DNA of 64,000 nt, from the NCBI GenBank assembly GCA_041671505.1, contig JBAZBK010000002.1:327603-391602 (forward strand). The letters run 5' to 3'. Under the pieces are notes generated by a model. That model ran no database searches. It saw only the letters and a program-made list of their open reading frames with translations, and was not told where the DNA came from. Shown piece by piece: positions 18,161 through 27,409 of the stretch. The DNA comes from JACPDH01 sp041671505 (GTDB lineage: Bacteria > Acidobacteriota > Thermoanaerobaculia > Gp7-AA8). A program made the translations under genes and the position numbers. Position 1 is the first letter of the stretch; each line of letters opens with the position of its first letter.

Positions 18161-18715
18161 ATGCGCGCGGCGAAACTGCGACTTCGGAGCATCGCGTTCG
18201 CGATTTTGTGCGCGATGTCGGTGTGCGCTCGCGGCGCAGAGCTGGCCGAATACCAGATCAAGGCGGAGTTCATCGAGCGCTTCACGCGCTTCATCGAGTG
18301 GCCCGCCGGCACGCCGCAGCCGCCGGGCGATCCGTTCGTCATCGGCGTCATCGGCCGCGATCCCTTCGGCGGCTATCTCGACGCGATCGCGCGAGCGCGG
18401 ACGATCAAAGGACGTCCCGTCAAGGTCCGGCATCTCACCTCGCCCGACGCGATCGGGTCGTGCCAGATCCTCTTCGTCTCCTCCTCCGAAAACGAGCGCT
18501 TCGCGGAGATCGTCGCACGCGCCCGGCAGTACCCGGTGCTGACGATCGCCGACAGCCCGGGCGCGTTCGCGTCGGGCGTGATGATCAATCTCTACACCGC
18601 GGAGAACAAGGTGCGGTTCGAGATCAACGAGCAGCAGCTGAGCAAGGCTGGCTTCACTGCCAGCGCTCAGCTGCTCAAGCTTGCGCGATCGAGCGCCTCC
18701 GGAGGAAGCCGATGA
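18161..18715 (+). CDS. YfiR family (DUF4154) periplasmic protein
   Basis: The 184-residue protein has an N-terminal signal sequence ending near CARGAELAEYQIKA and the DUF4154 pattern: ELAEYQIKAEFIERFTRFIEW, VIGVIGRDPFG, then CQILFVSSSE and INLYTAENKVRFEIN. In Pseudomonas, YfiR is a periplasmic repressor of a membrane signalling enzyme. Here the gene overlaps the start of a hybrid sensor kinase (ATGA), so it most likely controls or feeds that kinase. It is the first gene of a three-gene operon ending in a TonB-dependent receptor. Confidence 0.85.
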   Translation: MRAAKLRLRSIAFAILCAMSVCARGAELAEYQIKAEFIERFTRFIEWPAGTPQPPGDPFVIGVIGRDPFGGYLDAIARARTIKGRPVKVRHLTSPDAIGSCQILFVSSSENERFAEIVARARQYPVLTIADSPGAFASGVMINLYTAENKVRFEINEQQLSKAGFTASAQLLKLARSSASGGSR

Positions 18716-20973
18716 GCGCCCCTCTCAAGCGGTCGATTCGCGGAAAGATCGCCGCGATCATCCTGCTGACGACGACGCTCGCCGTCGTCGCGGGCCTGAC
18801 GGCCACGCTCGTCTACGAGATCCGCGCGCTCCGCCGCAGCATGGTCGAGTCGACGCGCGCGATCGCGCGTATCACCGGCGAGCAGTGCGTCGCCGGCCTC
18901 GCGGTCGAGGACAAGGACGAAACGCTCCGCACGCTCGGCAAGTTGAGCGCCGTTTCGGAAATCGAGGCCGCGTGGGTGTTCGACGCGTCCGGCGCGGAGT
19001 TCACGGCGTGGCGCCGCGGCGGCGCGATCGCCCTGCCGAGAATCAGAGCGGGAAGCGCGGAATTCATCGGCTCCCACCTCCAGCTGAGCGAGTCGATCGA
19101 CTACCAGGGCGACCACTACGGCGTGATCCATCTCGCCGTCTCCACCGAGCCGCTCCGCGCCAGGATCGTCGAGCACCTGCTCGTCATCGCCGGCCTCACC
19201 GTCTTCCTCGTGGCAGCGGCGTCGGTTGCCGCGCTCCGCTTCGAGCGGGTGATCTCCGACCCGATCCTCACGCTCGCCCGCGCCACCCGGGAAATCTCCG
19301 AGCGGCACGACTACTCGCTCCGCGTCACGAAGGCGTCCGACGACGAGCTGGGCGACCTGAGCGAGGGCTTCAACGACATGCTCGCGCAGATCGAGAAGCG
19401 CCAGCGCGAGCGCGACGAGGCCGACCAGCGTACCCGCGAGAAGAGCCAGTTCCTCGCGAACATGAGCCACGAGCTCCGCACGCCGCTGAACGCGATCATC
19501 GGCTTCTCCGACATCCTTCGCAGCCGTCTCGCGGGCCGCCTCAGCGAGAAGGAGCAGCGGTTCGTCGACAACATCCACTCCTCCGGCGAGCACCTTCTCG
19601 GCCTCGTGAACGACATCCTCGACCTGTCGAAGATCGAGGCAGGACGGATGGAGATGAACCCCGAGCGCTTCTCCATCGACGCGGCCATCGACGGCGTCAC
19701 GAGCCTCATGCGGGGAGTGTCGACGCGCCGGTCGATCGCGCTCGACGTCGTGATCGAGCCCGGCCTTCCGCTGCTCGTCGCCGACGCCGTGAAAATCAAG
19801 CAGGTCCTTTACAACCTGCTGTCGAACGCCGTGAAGTTCTCCCCCGAAGGCTCGATGGTCTCGATTCGGGCGCGATTCCTTCCCGATTCACTCTCGCCGC
19901 TACGCGAAGCCTCCATCGCCGTTTCGATCATCGACCACGGAATCGGCATCGATCCCGCCAACCACGGCATCGTCTTCCGCGAGTTCCAGCAGGTCGATGC
20001 CGGCGCGTCGCGGCAGTTCGAGGGCACGGGCCTCGGTCTCGCGCTCGTCCGAAAGTTCGTCGAGATGCACCAGGGCCGCATCGAGCTGGACAGCGAGCTC
20101 GGGAAGGGGAGCACCTTCACGATCATCCTGCCGGTCGCCTTCCATGGTGCGGCGGCCGAGCGGACCCCCGCCCCGTTCCGAATCGATCCCGCCGATCCAC
20201 GCCCACGCGTGCTCGTCATCGAGGACGAGGAGAGCGCCTTCTCGGCGCTCGCCTCCGCGCTCGGCTCCACCGAGTTCGCCGCGATCTGGGCGCGCTCCGG
20301 CGAGGAGGGACTCGAGCTCGCACGCCTGCGCCCCCCGGCAGCAATTCTTCTCGACATCGTCCTTCCCGGCGTCGGGGGTTGGGATGTCCTGCGCGCCCTC
20401 AAGAGCGATCCGCAAACGCGCGACATCCCCGTCGCGATCGTCTCGATGGTCGACAACCGCGAGCTCGGTCTCGCCCTCGGCGTCGATGCCTACTTCACCA
20501 AGCCGGTCGACAGAGGCGCGATCGTCGATACGCTTCGCCGCCTCGTCGACGGGAGCGGAGGGCGTCACGACATCCTCCTCATCGACGACGACCCGTCGTT
20601 CCACGACCTCATCGACGCGCAGCTCGAGCCGGCAGGCTTCAGCGTGCGCCACGCACGTAACGGCGCGGAAGGGCTCCGTATGATCGCCGAGAGCGCCCCC
20701 GCACTCGTGATCCTCGACCTGATGATGGAGGAGATGGACGGCTTCGAGGTCGCACTCCGAATCAGGCTCGAACCGCGATCGGCCACGATCCCCATCATGA
20801 TCGTCACCTCCGCCGACGTCGACGCGAGCGTCCGCTCGCGGCTGCGCGGACGGATCGAGGCGATCGTCGAGAAGCAGAAGCTGACGACCGAACAGCTGGC
20901 CGCCACGGTGAGGCGGCTGGCCCGGAAACCGAAAGGCGACAAATCGCGAGGTGAGAACTCCCGGCGCGCGTGA
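18712..20973 (+). CDS. Hybrid sensor histidine kinase with two receiver domains
   Basis: The 753-residue protein has an N-terminal membrane helix (about 14-34), a ~115-residue periplasmic region, and a second helix near 150-170. HAMP follows, then HisKA with FLANMSHELRTPLNAIIGF, HATPase with YNLLSNAVKFSPEG and GTGLGLALV, and two receivers in tandem. The first has VIEDEESA and LLDIVLPGVGG; the second has LIDDDPSF and ILDLMMEEMDG. There is no output domain, so phosphate presumably moves on to a separate protein. The start is ATG 18712 with GGAGGA nine bases before it, overlapping the YfiR stop. The DUF4154/hybrid-kinase/TonB-receptor order recurs in several Gram-negative phyla. Confidence 0.9.
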   Translation: MSAPLKRSIRGKIAAIILLTTTLAVVAGLTATLVYEIRALRRSMVESTRAIARITGEQCVAGLAVEDKDETLRTLGKLSAVSEIEAAWVFDASGAEFTAWRRGGAIALPRIRAGSAEFIGSHLQLSESIDYQGDHYGVIHLAVSTEPLRARIVEHLLVIAGLTVFLVAAASVAALRFERVISDPILTLARATREISERHDYSLRVTKASDDELGDLSEGFNDMLAQIEKRQRERDEADQRTREKSQFLANMSHELRTPLNAIIGFSDILRSRLAGRLSEKEQRFVDNIHSSGEHLLGLVNDILDLSKIEAGRMEMNPERFSIDAAIDGVTSLMRGVSTRRSIALDVVIEPGLPLLVADAVKIKQVLYNLLSNAVKFSPEGSMVSIRARFLPDSLSPLREASIAVSIIDHGIGIDPANHGIVFREFQQVDAGASRQFEGTGLGLALVRKFVEMHQGRIELDSELGKGSTFTIILPVAFHGAAAERTPAPFRIDPADPRPRVLVIEDEESAFSALASALGSTEFAAIWARSGEEGLELARLRPPAAILLDIVLPGVGGWDVLRALKSDPQTRDIPVAIVSMVDNRELGLALGVDAYFTKPVDRGAIVDTLRRLVDGSGGRHDILLIDDDPSFHDLIDAQLEPAGFSVRHARNGAEGLRMIAESAPALVILDLMMEEMDGFEVALRIRLEPRSATIPIMIVTSADVDASVRSRLRGRIEAIVEKQKLTTEQLAATVRRLARKPKGDKSRGENSRRA

Positions 20974-21015
20974 GCGCCGGAATCGAGAGACGAGCCCGGC
21001 CCCGGGGAGGTTGAG

Positions 21016-23178
21016 ATGCGAGCCTGTGATGTTGCGGCTGCGATCACGCTGTCGGTGATGGTCGGACTCCCCTGCTCTGCCCCCGCGCAGGAGCTCGACG
21101 ACCTGAGCCTCGAGGAGCTGATGAACGTCCCGGTCGTCTCCGCGTCGAACGTATCCGAGCGCCTCGGGGACGCTCCCGCAACCGTCATCGTCGTCACGCG
21201 CGCCGAGATCCGCGAGCGCGGCTACCGCGAGCTGAGCGCGATCCTCGACGACCTGCCGGGCATGGAGATGGTCCGTCCCCGCGGCGACACGTGGTTCAAG
21301 AACTACTGGCGCGGCTACCGCAACACGATCGGCGACCCGTTTCTCGTGATGGTCGACGGCCTGGTCTTCAACCATCTCTACTTCAACACCGCCGACATCC
21401 TCGCGGCGATCCCGATCTCGAACGTCGACCGTGTCGAAGTCGTCTACGGCCCCGCCTCCGCGGTCTACGGTGCGAACGCGTCGATGGGCGTGGTGAACGT
21501 GATCACCGGCGGCACGGCGTCGCGGCTCGACCTGACCGGCGGCTCCGACGAGGCGCGAATCGCCGACGCGACCTTCGCCTGGGCCGCGGGCGCGACGAAA
21601 TTCCGCCTAACCGCACGCGTCGACAACGGCGAGCTCGATCCAGGCGTCAGCGAGTCGTACGAGTACACGAAGAAACGCTACTACCGTGACCGCGCCCTCT
21701 GGGGCGGCTTCCTCGACAACCCCGATTTCGGCGGCGACTTCCGCTCGAAGCACGAGAACCGGGGCTTCGACCTGCGCGTCGCCCTCGGCGGGATCGAGGC
21801 GGGGCTCCAGTACTTCCGCACATCCTCGGGCTACGGCGTGGAGTACGCCGCCGACCAGGCGCAGAACAACGCGGTCTGGTCGCGCCCCGAGCTGAGCGCC
21901 TTCGTCCGCGACATGCGCGACCTCCGCAAGGGCGTCCGCGCGACGACGACCGTCCGCTACCGCTCGAGCGACGTCGAGAACGACTCCTACTTCGTCGCCG
22001 CGGCGTCGGGCAACGGTCAGCCCCGCCTCGTCGACTTCTCGCTCTGGCAGACGCTCAACGAGAGCATCACCGTCGCCGAGGATCTCGACATCGCCCTCTC
22101 GCCGACGCTCGCGCTCAAGACGGGGCTCGAGTTCGAGCAGAAGGACCTCCAGAAGGCGTACGAGGCCGCGTACGGGCCCGCGCTGCCCCCCCTCGGAATC
22201 GACGTCGCGACGTATCCCTACCCCGAGCCTCCCGACGACTCCGTCGCGCCTAACAACTCGATCACCACCGAGGACCTCGGCGGGTACGTTCAGCTTCGCT
22301 GGGCGTTCGTCGAGGGACAGCGGCTGAACCTCGGGATCCGCGTCGACGACAACTCGAAGTACGGGACGGCGACGACGCTGCGCGCCGGATGGCTTGGCAC
22401 CTTCGAGAGGTGGACGTTCCGCGCCCTTTACGGCGAAGCCTTTCAGGAGCCTAACCAGAGGCTGCTGTACGGCGGATGGGACGGATCGGGGAGCGATCCG
22501 ACTCTCGATCCCGAAACCTCGCGCACGCTCGAGCTCAGCGCGTCATGGACGACTCCGCGGCTCTCGGGGCTCGCCAGCCTCTGGGCCGTCAGGAATCACG
22601 ACACCTTCGTCAACACCGCGAGCGGCGCCGGAAACCTCGGCGAGCGCGAGGTCTCGGGCATCGACCTTCACGGCCAGGCGATCGTGCGCGGCACCGGCCG
22701 CACGCGAGTCAAGGCGTGGGGCTACTACTCCCGGATTCTCCACGCCCGCGAAGATCAGCACACCCCCACGGGCGCGATTTCCGGCGACGGGCCGATCCCC
22801 GACCTCGCGGAGAACAAGTTCTGGCTCGGCACGACCGTGACGGTCGACGAACGATGGATCGCCACACTGCGCGGGCGATGGGTCGGCTCGCGCGACACGA
22901 TCGTCTCCAACCCCGTCCGACAAGTCGACTCGTTCGCGACGATCGACCTCAACCTGGTCGCCACCGACCTCGCCTCGACCGGCATCGGTGTGTCGTTGAG
23001 CGTCGAGAATCTGTTTGACGAGGAGTATTTCCACCCCGGAATCCGCGACGCGAACGCCGGCACGACGCCCGGCTACTTCGACTCGGGCGGCAACTGGCGC
23101 GGCTCGAGCGGCTTCTTCAACTCGCTCCTGCCGCAGCCGGGCCGGTCGGTCCTCCTCACGCTGCGATTCGAGCGTTAG
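21016..23178 (+). CDS. TonB-dependent outer-membrane receptor
   Basis: The 720-residue outer-membrane protein has a signal peptide ending near CSAPAQE and a short N-terminal segment, LSLEELMNVPVVSAS, typical of receptors in DUF4154 operons. The plug domain has APATVIVVTRAEIRERGY, then VEVVYGPASAVYGANASMG. A beta-barrel follows, ending in aromatic LLTLRFER. It should take up a siderophore, vitamin or other ligand using TonB. GGGGAGG lies eight bases before the ATG. The stop overlaps the convergent esterase gene by four bases. Confidence 0.9.
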   Translation: MRACDVAAAITLSVMVGLPCSAPAQELDDLSLEELMNVPVVSASNVSERLGDAPATVIVVTRAEIRERGYRELSAILDDLPGMEMVRPRGDTWFKNYWRGYRNTIGDPFLVMVDGLVFNHLYFNTADILAAIPISNVDRVEVVYGPASAVYGANASMGVVNVITGGTASRLDLTGGSDEARIADATFAWAAGATKFRLTARVDNGELDPGVSESYEYTKKRYYRDRALWGGFLDNPDFGGDFRSKHENRGFDLRVALGGIEAGLQYFRTSSGYGVEYAADQAQNNAVWSRPELSAFVRDMRDLRKGVRATTTVRYRSSDVENDSYFVAAASGNGQPRLVDFSLWQTLNESITVAEDLDIALSPTLALKTGLEFEQKDLQKAYEAAYGPALPPLGIDVATYPYPEPPDDSVAPNNSITTEDLGGYVQLRWAFVEGQRLNLGIRVDDNSKYGTATTLRAGWLGTFERWTFRALYGEAFQEPNQRLLYGGWDGSGSDPTLDPETSRTLELSASWTTPRLSGLASLWAVRNHDTFVNTASGAGNLGEREVSGIDLHGQAIVRGTGRTRVKAWGYYSRILHAREDQHTPTGAISGDGPIPDLAENKFWLGTTVTVDERWIATLRGRWVGSRDTIVSNPVRQVDSFATIDLNLVATDLASTGIGVSLSVENLFDEEYFHPGIRDANAGTTPGYFDSGGNWRGSSGFFNSLLPQPGRSVLLTLRFER

Positions 23179-24572
23179 GGCGCCCCGGCGATCCTCGCCA
23201 ACGCGGCCTTGAACCGAGGCTCGTCGCGCAGCGACGCGAGATCGTCGTCGGTCCGCATCAATGCAGCGTCGCCGAAGCCTGCGCCGACTGCCGCCTCGAG
23301 CGCGTCGAGCGCGCGCGACTTCTCTCCCGATTTCGCGAGCATGCACGCGAGGTTGTAGCGGACTGCGGACGTGCCTGGTCGCAGCGTCTCCGCGACCTCG
23401 AGCACGAGCGCGGCGCGATCGAAGCGCCCCGCGACGACGAACTCGCGAAAGAGATAGAACGACATCTGGCTGTACATCGAGGCGAGCACCCGCTTCGAGG
23501 CGAGCGACTCGTACGGGCTCGTCGCGCTCTCGTGCCTGCGCAACTCGTCGATGCGCAGCTCCGCCGCGAGACGACCCTTCGCGACAGGCGCCTCCTCGTG
23601 CCGCAACGTGGCGACGGCGACACCCATCTGTCGAATCATTCCCGTCTCGTACTCGTCCCATCGCTTCTCGTCGCGAAGCGCGGTTCGCACCGCCGGAGCG
23701 GCTTCCAGCGCCATGATCCTCGCGGTCGCCACCGGGACGTCGCGGAGCCCCCGAAACGTGCGCTCGATACTCTTCCAGCGACGGAGAAGCGCCGCCGAGT
23801 CCCGATCGGAGACGAGCGACTCCGCGGCAGCGAGCTCCGCCGCCCAGCGCCTCTCGATCATTGCATCGTCGCGCTCGCGCAGCCCACGACGCATCGCGTC
23901 GAGCTCCATCCACGCGACGGCGTCCTCGGCGAGCGCGACCGGCATCCATTCGTGCGAGCCCTCGAACTGCTCGAAACGATGCATCGATCCGGTCTTCTCC
24001 AGAAACCCGTCGATCTGCCTCATCTCGTTGTTGTTGAAGTCGGTGCTCCCCGCCGAGCCCCAGTGCGCGAACTTCACCGGGTGCCGCTTCCAGCCGTCGG
24101 GGAAACGTCCCCCGCAACCGATCACGCCCGCGATTCCGTCGCCGTTCGCGGCGCCGATCAGGAACGCGAGGATCGCGCCGCCGGAAAACCCCGTCAGGTA
24201 GACCCGCTTCGGATCGACCGGATAGCGGCTCGCTTCGGGAAGGAGCGCGTTGATCGCGCGGACGTTCGGATCGGGGGGACCGTCACTGCGCGTGTCGTTG
24301 GAGCTGATGACGATCCAGCCATAGGTCTCGGCCGCTGCGCGGAAGCGCTCCGCGGCGAGCGTTCCGCGCCCCCTCGGATCGAAGACGTAGAGCAGCGGCC
24401 ACTTGCGGTCGGGCGTAAGCCGCGAGGGAAGGTAGAGGGAGTACGTCTGCGTCGGATCGGACGCGCACGTCATCCCCTCGACGATCTTCCCCGTCTCCAC
24501 CGTCTGCGCGGCGAGCGGCAGAGGGAGAAGCGAGATCAGGAGGAACGAAACGATCGCGATCGCACGACGCAT
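23175..24572 (-). CDS. Secreted alpha/beta hydrolase (esterase/PHB-depolymerase-like) with helical C-terminal half
   Basis: The 465-residue protein has a signal peptide (RRAIAIVSFLLISLLPLPLAA). Its N-terminal ~220 residues are an esterase-type alpha/beta-hydrolase: YLPSRLTPDRKWPLLYVFDPRG, the nucleophile elbow LTGFSGGA, and a likely catalytic His in FEGSHEW. The C-terminal half is helical and ends in a TPR-like unit (YNLACMLAKSGEKSRALDALEAA). Substrate unknown. It converges on the TonB receptor gene and overlaps it by four bases. Confidence 0.78.
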   Translation of the reverse strand: MRRAIAIVSFLLISLLPLPLAAQTVETGKIVEGMTCASDPTQTYSLYLPSRLTPDRKWPLLYVFDPRGRGTLAAERFRAAAETYGWIVISSNDTRSDGPPDPNVRAINALLPEASRYPVDPKRVYLTGFSGGAILAFLIGAANGDGIAGVIGCGGRFPDGWKRHPVKFAHWGSAGSTDFNNNEMRQIDGFLEKTGSMHRFEQFEGSHEWMPVALAEDAVAWMELDAMRRGLRERDDAMIERRWAAELAAAESLVSDRDSAALLRRWKSIERTFRGLRDVPVATARIMALEAAPAVRTALRDEKRWDEYETGMIRQMGVAVATLRHEEAPVAKGRLAAELRIDELRRHESATSPYESLASKRVLASMYSQMSFYLFREFVVAGRFDRAALVLEVAETLRPGTSAVRYNLACMLAKSGEKSRALDALEAAVGAGFGDAALMRTDDDLASLRDEPRFKAALARIAGAP

Positions 24573-24643
24573 CGCGAAGACTCTACGCCGCGTTCCGGCG
24601 GGAGGGCGTCACAAGGCGGGAAACGCGGACGAAGACGAAACGC

Positions 24644-25393
24644 CTACTTCCCCTGGAGCCTTCGCAGAGCCGCCTGCTTGAGCGCCATGCTCGTGCCGGC
24701 GCGCGCGATCGCGCGCACGTCGTTCTCGGGAAGCGTGGGAAGGATTCGCAGCGCGAACGCCTGTGGCGTCTTCGGGTTGTGGACGAGCCCGACACGTACG
24801 TCGAGGTTTCCCATCCAGAGTGCCGACTTCACGATCACGTCGGCCACCTGGTATGTGAGGAACGGCGACCGCGCAAGTCTCGCGATCTCTTCCACCGTGA
24901 TTCGCGGGTTGCGCAACAGCGACAGGAGCACGCGCGGGTCGTTGTCCTGCAGCATGAGCGCACGCTCGGTACGCTCCGCCTTCACCGCGAGAAGGATCTT
25001 CTCCATCTGCGAGAGGCCGCGCACCCGATCCCAGACCGTCTGCTTCCTCTCACCATCGTCATCCGTGGCGGCGAGCTCGCCCCCCGCACGTGGCGTCTCG
25101 TCGACAGCTGGTTCCGGCCTCATGAGCAATGCCGCAAGGCTTTCGTCCGTGTAGCCCTCGACGCCGAGCGCGAGCGCATCGCCAAGCGACGCCACGACCG
25201 TCGCGCGCACGATCGTCTCTCCGCCCCACGGGCCACGCAGAAGCACGGACAGCGCCGCATGGAGCGCAGCCGATTCGGCCGTCGGAAGCCGGAGCGCTCC
25301 GTGCATGAGATTCGTCGCGTGTTCGGCGCGAACCTCGTCTTCGCTTTCGAACTCGAGCGTGAACGAGCCCTCTCCGCTCCGTGAGACGATCAT
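24644..25393 (-). CDS. Hypothetical protein, PilZ-like N terminus with HEAT-like helical repeats
   Basis: The 249-residue soluble protein begins with a beta-rich segment (GSFTLEFESEDEVRAEHATN), which loosely resembles the atypical PilZ-type domains of delta-proteobacteria. An acidic linker follows. The C-terminal ~130 residues form short helical repeats with NPRITVEEIARLA and VRVGLVHNPKTPQAFALRIL, a pattern seen in HEAT/LRV-type proteins. There is no catalytic motif. It lies 39 bases downstream of the patatin gene on the same strand, so the two may be co-transcribed. If the PilZ resemblance is real it may read cyclic di-GMP. Confidence 0.55.
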   Translation of the reverse strand: MIVSRSGEGSFTLEFESEDEVRAEHATNLMHGALRLPTAESAALHAALSVLLRGPWGGETIVRATVVASLGDALALGVEGYTDESLAALLMRPEPAVDETPRAGGELAATDDDGERKQTVWDRVRGLSQMEKILLAVKAERTERALMLQDNDPRVLLSLLRNPRITVEEIARLARSPFLTYQVADVIVKSALWMGNLDVRVGLVHNPKTPQAFALRILPTLPENDVRAIARAGTSMALKQAALRRLQGK

Positions 25394-25432
25394 CGAACTT
25401 CGTGCTCCCTTTCGATCATGCAGGCCGACGCC

Positions 25433-26386
25433 TTACCGTCCCAGCGGCTTCAGCATCCGCGTGACGCGCCCCTGGATCGATCCCGCCCGTTCGATCGCCG
25501 CACGGATCGCCGGTAAGGCGGCGAGCGCCGCGTGACGCCCCGCGAGAACTGCCTCGCTCGACCGATCGAACTCGAACAGCGCGATCCGCGGAAGAGGAAT
25601 CCGGATCATCGCGTCGGGAGGATCGGAGCGAAGCCGGTACTCGGCGAGACGCGCCTGTACGATGCGCGACGAGCGCGACATGATCTCGATCAGCCCGAGA
25701 TCGTCGATAGCGGCCGACCTTTCCGCGCGCCCAGGCAGCTCCGCCTCCGCGATTGCCTTCGTCCCATTCGTCGGGAACAGCTTCGCGAGCCATTGCGCGG
25801 CGACCTCCTGCATGCTCTCCGCCGGCTTCTCTTCCGTTTCGGCGGCGACGTCGAGCACGGTGACCGCGATGACGACGTCTGCGCCAAGCTCACGTGCGAC
25901 GTCGACCGGAATCGGGTTCACGATTCCACCGTCGACGAGCATCTTCCCGTCGATCGTGACCGGAGTAAGCAGCCCCGGGATCGCCGCGCTCGCGCGCACC
26001 GCGTCAGGCACGCTTCCCGTGCGCAGGACGACCTCCCTGCCCGTCATCAGATCGGTCGCCACGGCCGCGAAGGGTCGGGGCAGCGTCTCGAACGTCTCAC
26101 CGATGTAGGGGCGGATCAGGTCGAGCGGGCGGCGTCCCTCGAGCAGCCCAGTGCGCGGCCAGGTCGGATCGAAGAGGGCGACGACCCCGCGCCGCGTGAG
26201 GGAGCACATCGCCGTGCGGAACCCGTCGAGCTTCCCCGCGGCCCACGCCGCTCCGACCATCGCACCCGCGCTGGTGCCCGCGATGCAGTCGATCGGAATT
26301 CCCGCGGAAATCAGCTCCTCGAGCGCCCCGATCTGCGCCATTCCGGCGGCGCCGCCGCTGCTGAGCGCCACTCCTACACGGATCAT
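25433..26386 (-). CDS. Patatin-like phospholipase (RssA-type)
   Basis: The 317-residue protein has the patatin layout: an oxyanion-loop region (VALSSGGAAGMAQIGAL), the nucleophile elbow GTSAG with catalytic Ser, and DGGIVNPIPVD supplying the catalytic Asp. Patatins hydrolyse acyl esters of lipids. No signal peptide is seen, as is usual for cytoplasmic RssA-like members. The ATG at 26386 is preferred to the GTG nine bases earlier (GTGGGAACG precedes the ATG). The C-terminal ~60 residues are not family-typical. Confidence 0.88.
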   Translation of the reverse strand: MIRVGVALSSGGAAGMAQIGALEELISAGIPIDCIAGTSAGAMVGAAWAAGKLDGFRTAMCSLTRRGVVALFDPTWPRTGLLEGRRPLDLIRPYIGETFETLPRPFAAVATDLMTGREVVLRTGSVPDAVRASAAIPGLLTPVTIDGKMLVDGGIVNPIPVDVARELGADVVIAVTVLDVAAETEEKPAESMQEVAAQWLAKLFPTNGTKAIAEAELPGRAERSAAIDDLGLIEIMSRSSRIVQARLAEYRLRSDPPDAMIRIPLPRIALFEFDRSSEAVLAGRHAALAALPAIRAAIERAGSIQGRVTRMLKPLGR

Positions 26387-26546
26387 CGTTCCCACGGCGC
26401 GATGACGATATCACTCAGCTGCGGCAAGTGCGCAGGGCGGTGGGGGCCGCGCGGCGACGAGCGGAGCGCCAGCGACGTCACTGCGACGACGCAGCTCCAT
26501 CGTGCGCGGTGGAAACAGCGTTCCACTGCCGGCTGCACGGCTCGGG

Positions 26547-26575
26547 TTGCAGCGCATCCGGGAATTGCCTGTAAT
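26547..26575 (+). promoter_or_regulatory. Candidate sigma-70 promoter of the sugar operon
   Basis: TTGCAG (26547-26552) and TGTAAT (26570-26575) are separated by 17 bases, about 90 bases upstream of the glycosyltransferase ATG. It matches consensus at four of six and five of six positions. Confidence 0.5.
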
Positions 26576-26665
26576 TACCCGTCGTAATGCGGCAGAATCG
26601 AGTTCGGTCTCAGGCCGCAATCCGAGGACACCAGCATCGCAAAGGTCGTGGAGGAAAACCGCGAG

Positions 26666-27409
26666 ATGTCGACGCCTCTCGACGCGAGAGTCGGAGTGGT
26701 CGTGCCCACGTACAAAGAGAGCGAGAACATCGTCGCCCTCGTCGACGAGGTCGCGGCGGTCCTGCCAGGCGTCGAGATCGTCGTGGTCGACGACTCTCCT
26801 GACGACGCTACGGCCGCTGCAGTCAGGAATGCGGGCCGGGATCGAGTCCGAATCGTTCATCGCGATGCCAAATCGGGCCGCGGCTCGGCCGTACTACTAG
26901 GAATCGGCATGCTGCTCGAGAGTGGCTGCGAGCAGATCGCGGAGATGGACGCCGACTTCTCGCATCCGCCGTCGCAACTTCCCGAGCTCCTCGCGACGGC
27001 CCGGTCGAAAGGCACCGATCTGCTCATCGCCAGCCGCTACCTCCCGTCCAGCCGGATCGACAACTGGCCGCGATCGCGCCGCCTCTTCTCGCGCACTGCC
27101 AATTTCGTGGCCCGCAACCTTCTCGGCGTTCCCGTTCGCGACTACACGAACGGCTACAGGATGTACAGCCGCCGGGGCGCCACGCTGATCACCGAGACGT
27201 GCGGACGGCTGGGGCGAGGGTTCATCCCGCTCAGCGAGATCCTCGTGAACCTTCACTTTCGAGGTTACGCAATCGCGGAAGTGCCGACGCACTTCGTCAA
27301 TCGGCTCCGGGGAGAGAGCTCGGTCAACGCCAGGGAGATCGCGGACGCGCTTTCGGGTCTCTGGAAGATTTTTCTGCTCCGGCGACGGCTACAAAAGAAG
27401 GTTGCATGA
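26666..27409 (+). CDS. Glycosyltransferase family 2 (dolichol-phosphate mannosyltransferase-like)
   Basis: The 247-residue protein has VGVVVPTYKESENIVALV, VVVDDSPDD, and EMDADFSHPP, whose DxD motif binds the metal-sugar nucleotide. It continues with LLIASRY and YTNGYRMYSR. No C-terminal membrane pair is present. It should transfer a sugar to a polyprenyl phosphate or a growing glycan. The ATG at 26666 has GGAGGA ten bases upstream; a GTG at 26648 is less likely. It overlaps the next gene (ATGA) and leads a three-gene sugar operon. Confidence 0.9.
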   Translation: MSTPLDARVGVVVPTYKESENIVALVDEVAAVLPGVEIVVVDDSPDDATAAAVRNAGRDRVRIVHRDAKSGRGSAVLLGIGMLLESGCEQIAEMDADFSHPPSQLPELLATARSKGTDLLIASRYLPSSRIDNWPRSRRLFSRTANFVARNLLGVPVRDYTNGYRMYSRRGATLITETCGRLGRGFIPLSEILVNLHFRGYAIAEVPTHFVNRLRGESSVNAREIADALSGLWKIFLLRRRLQKKVA

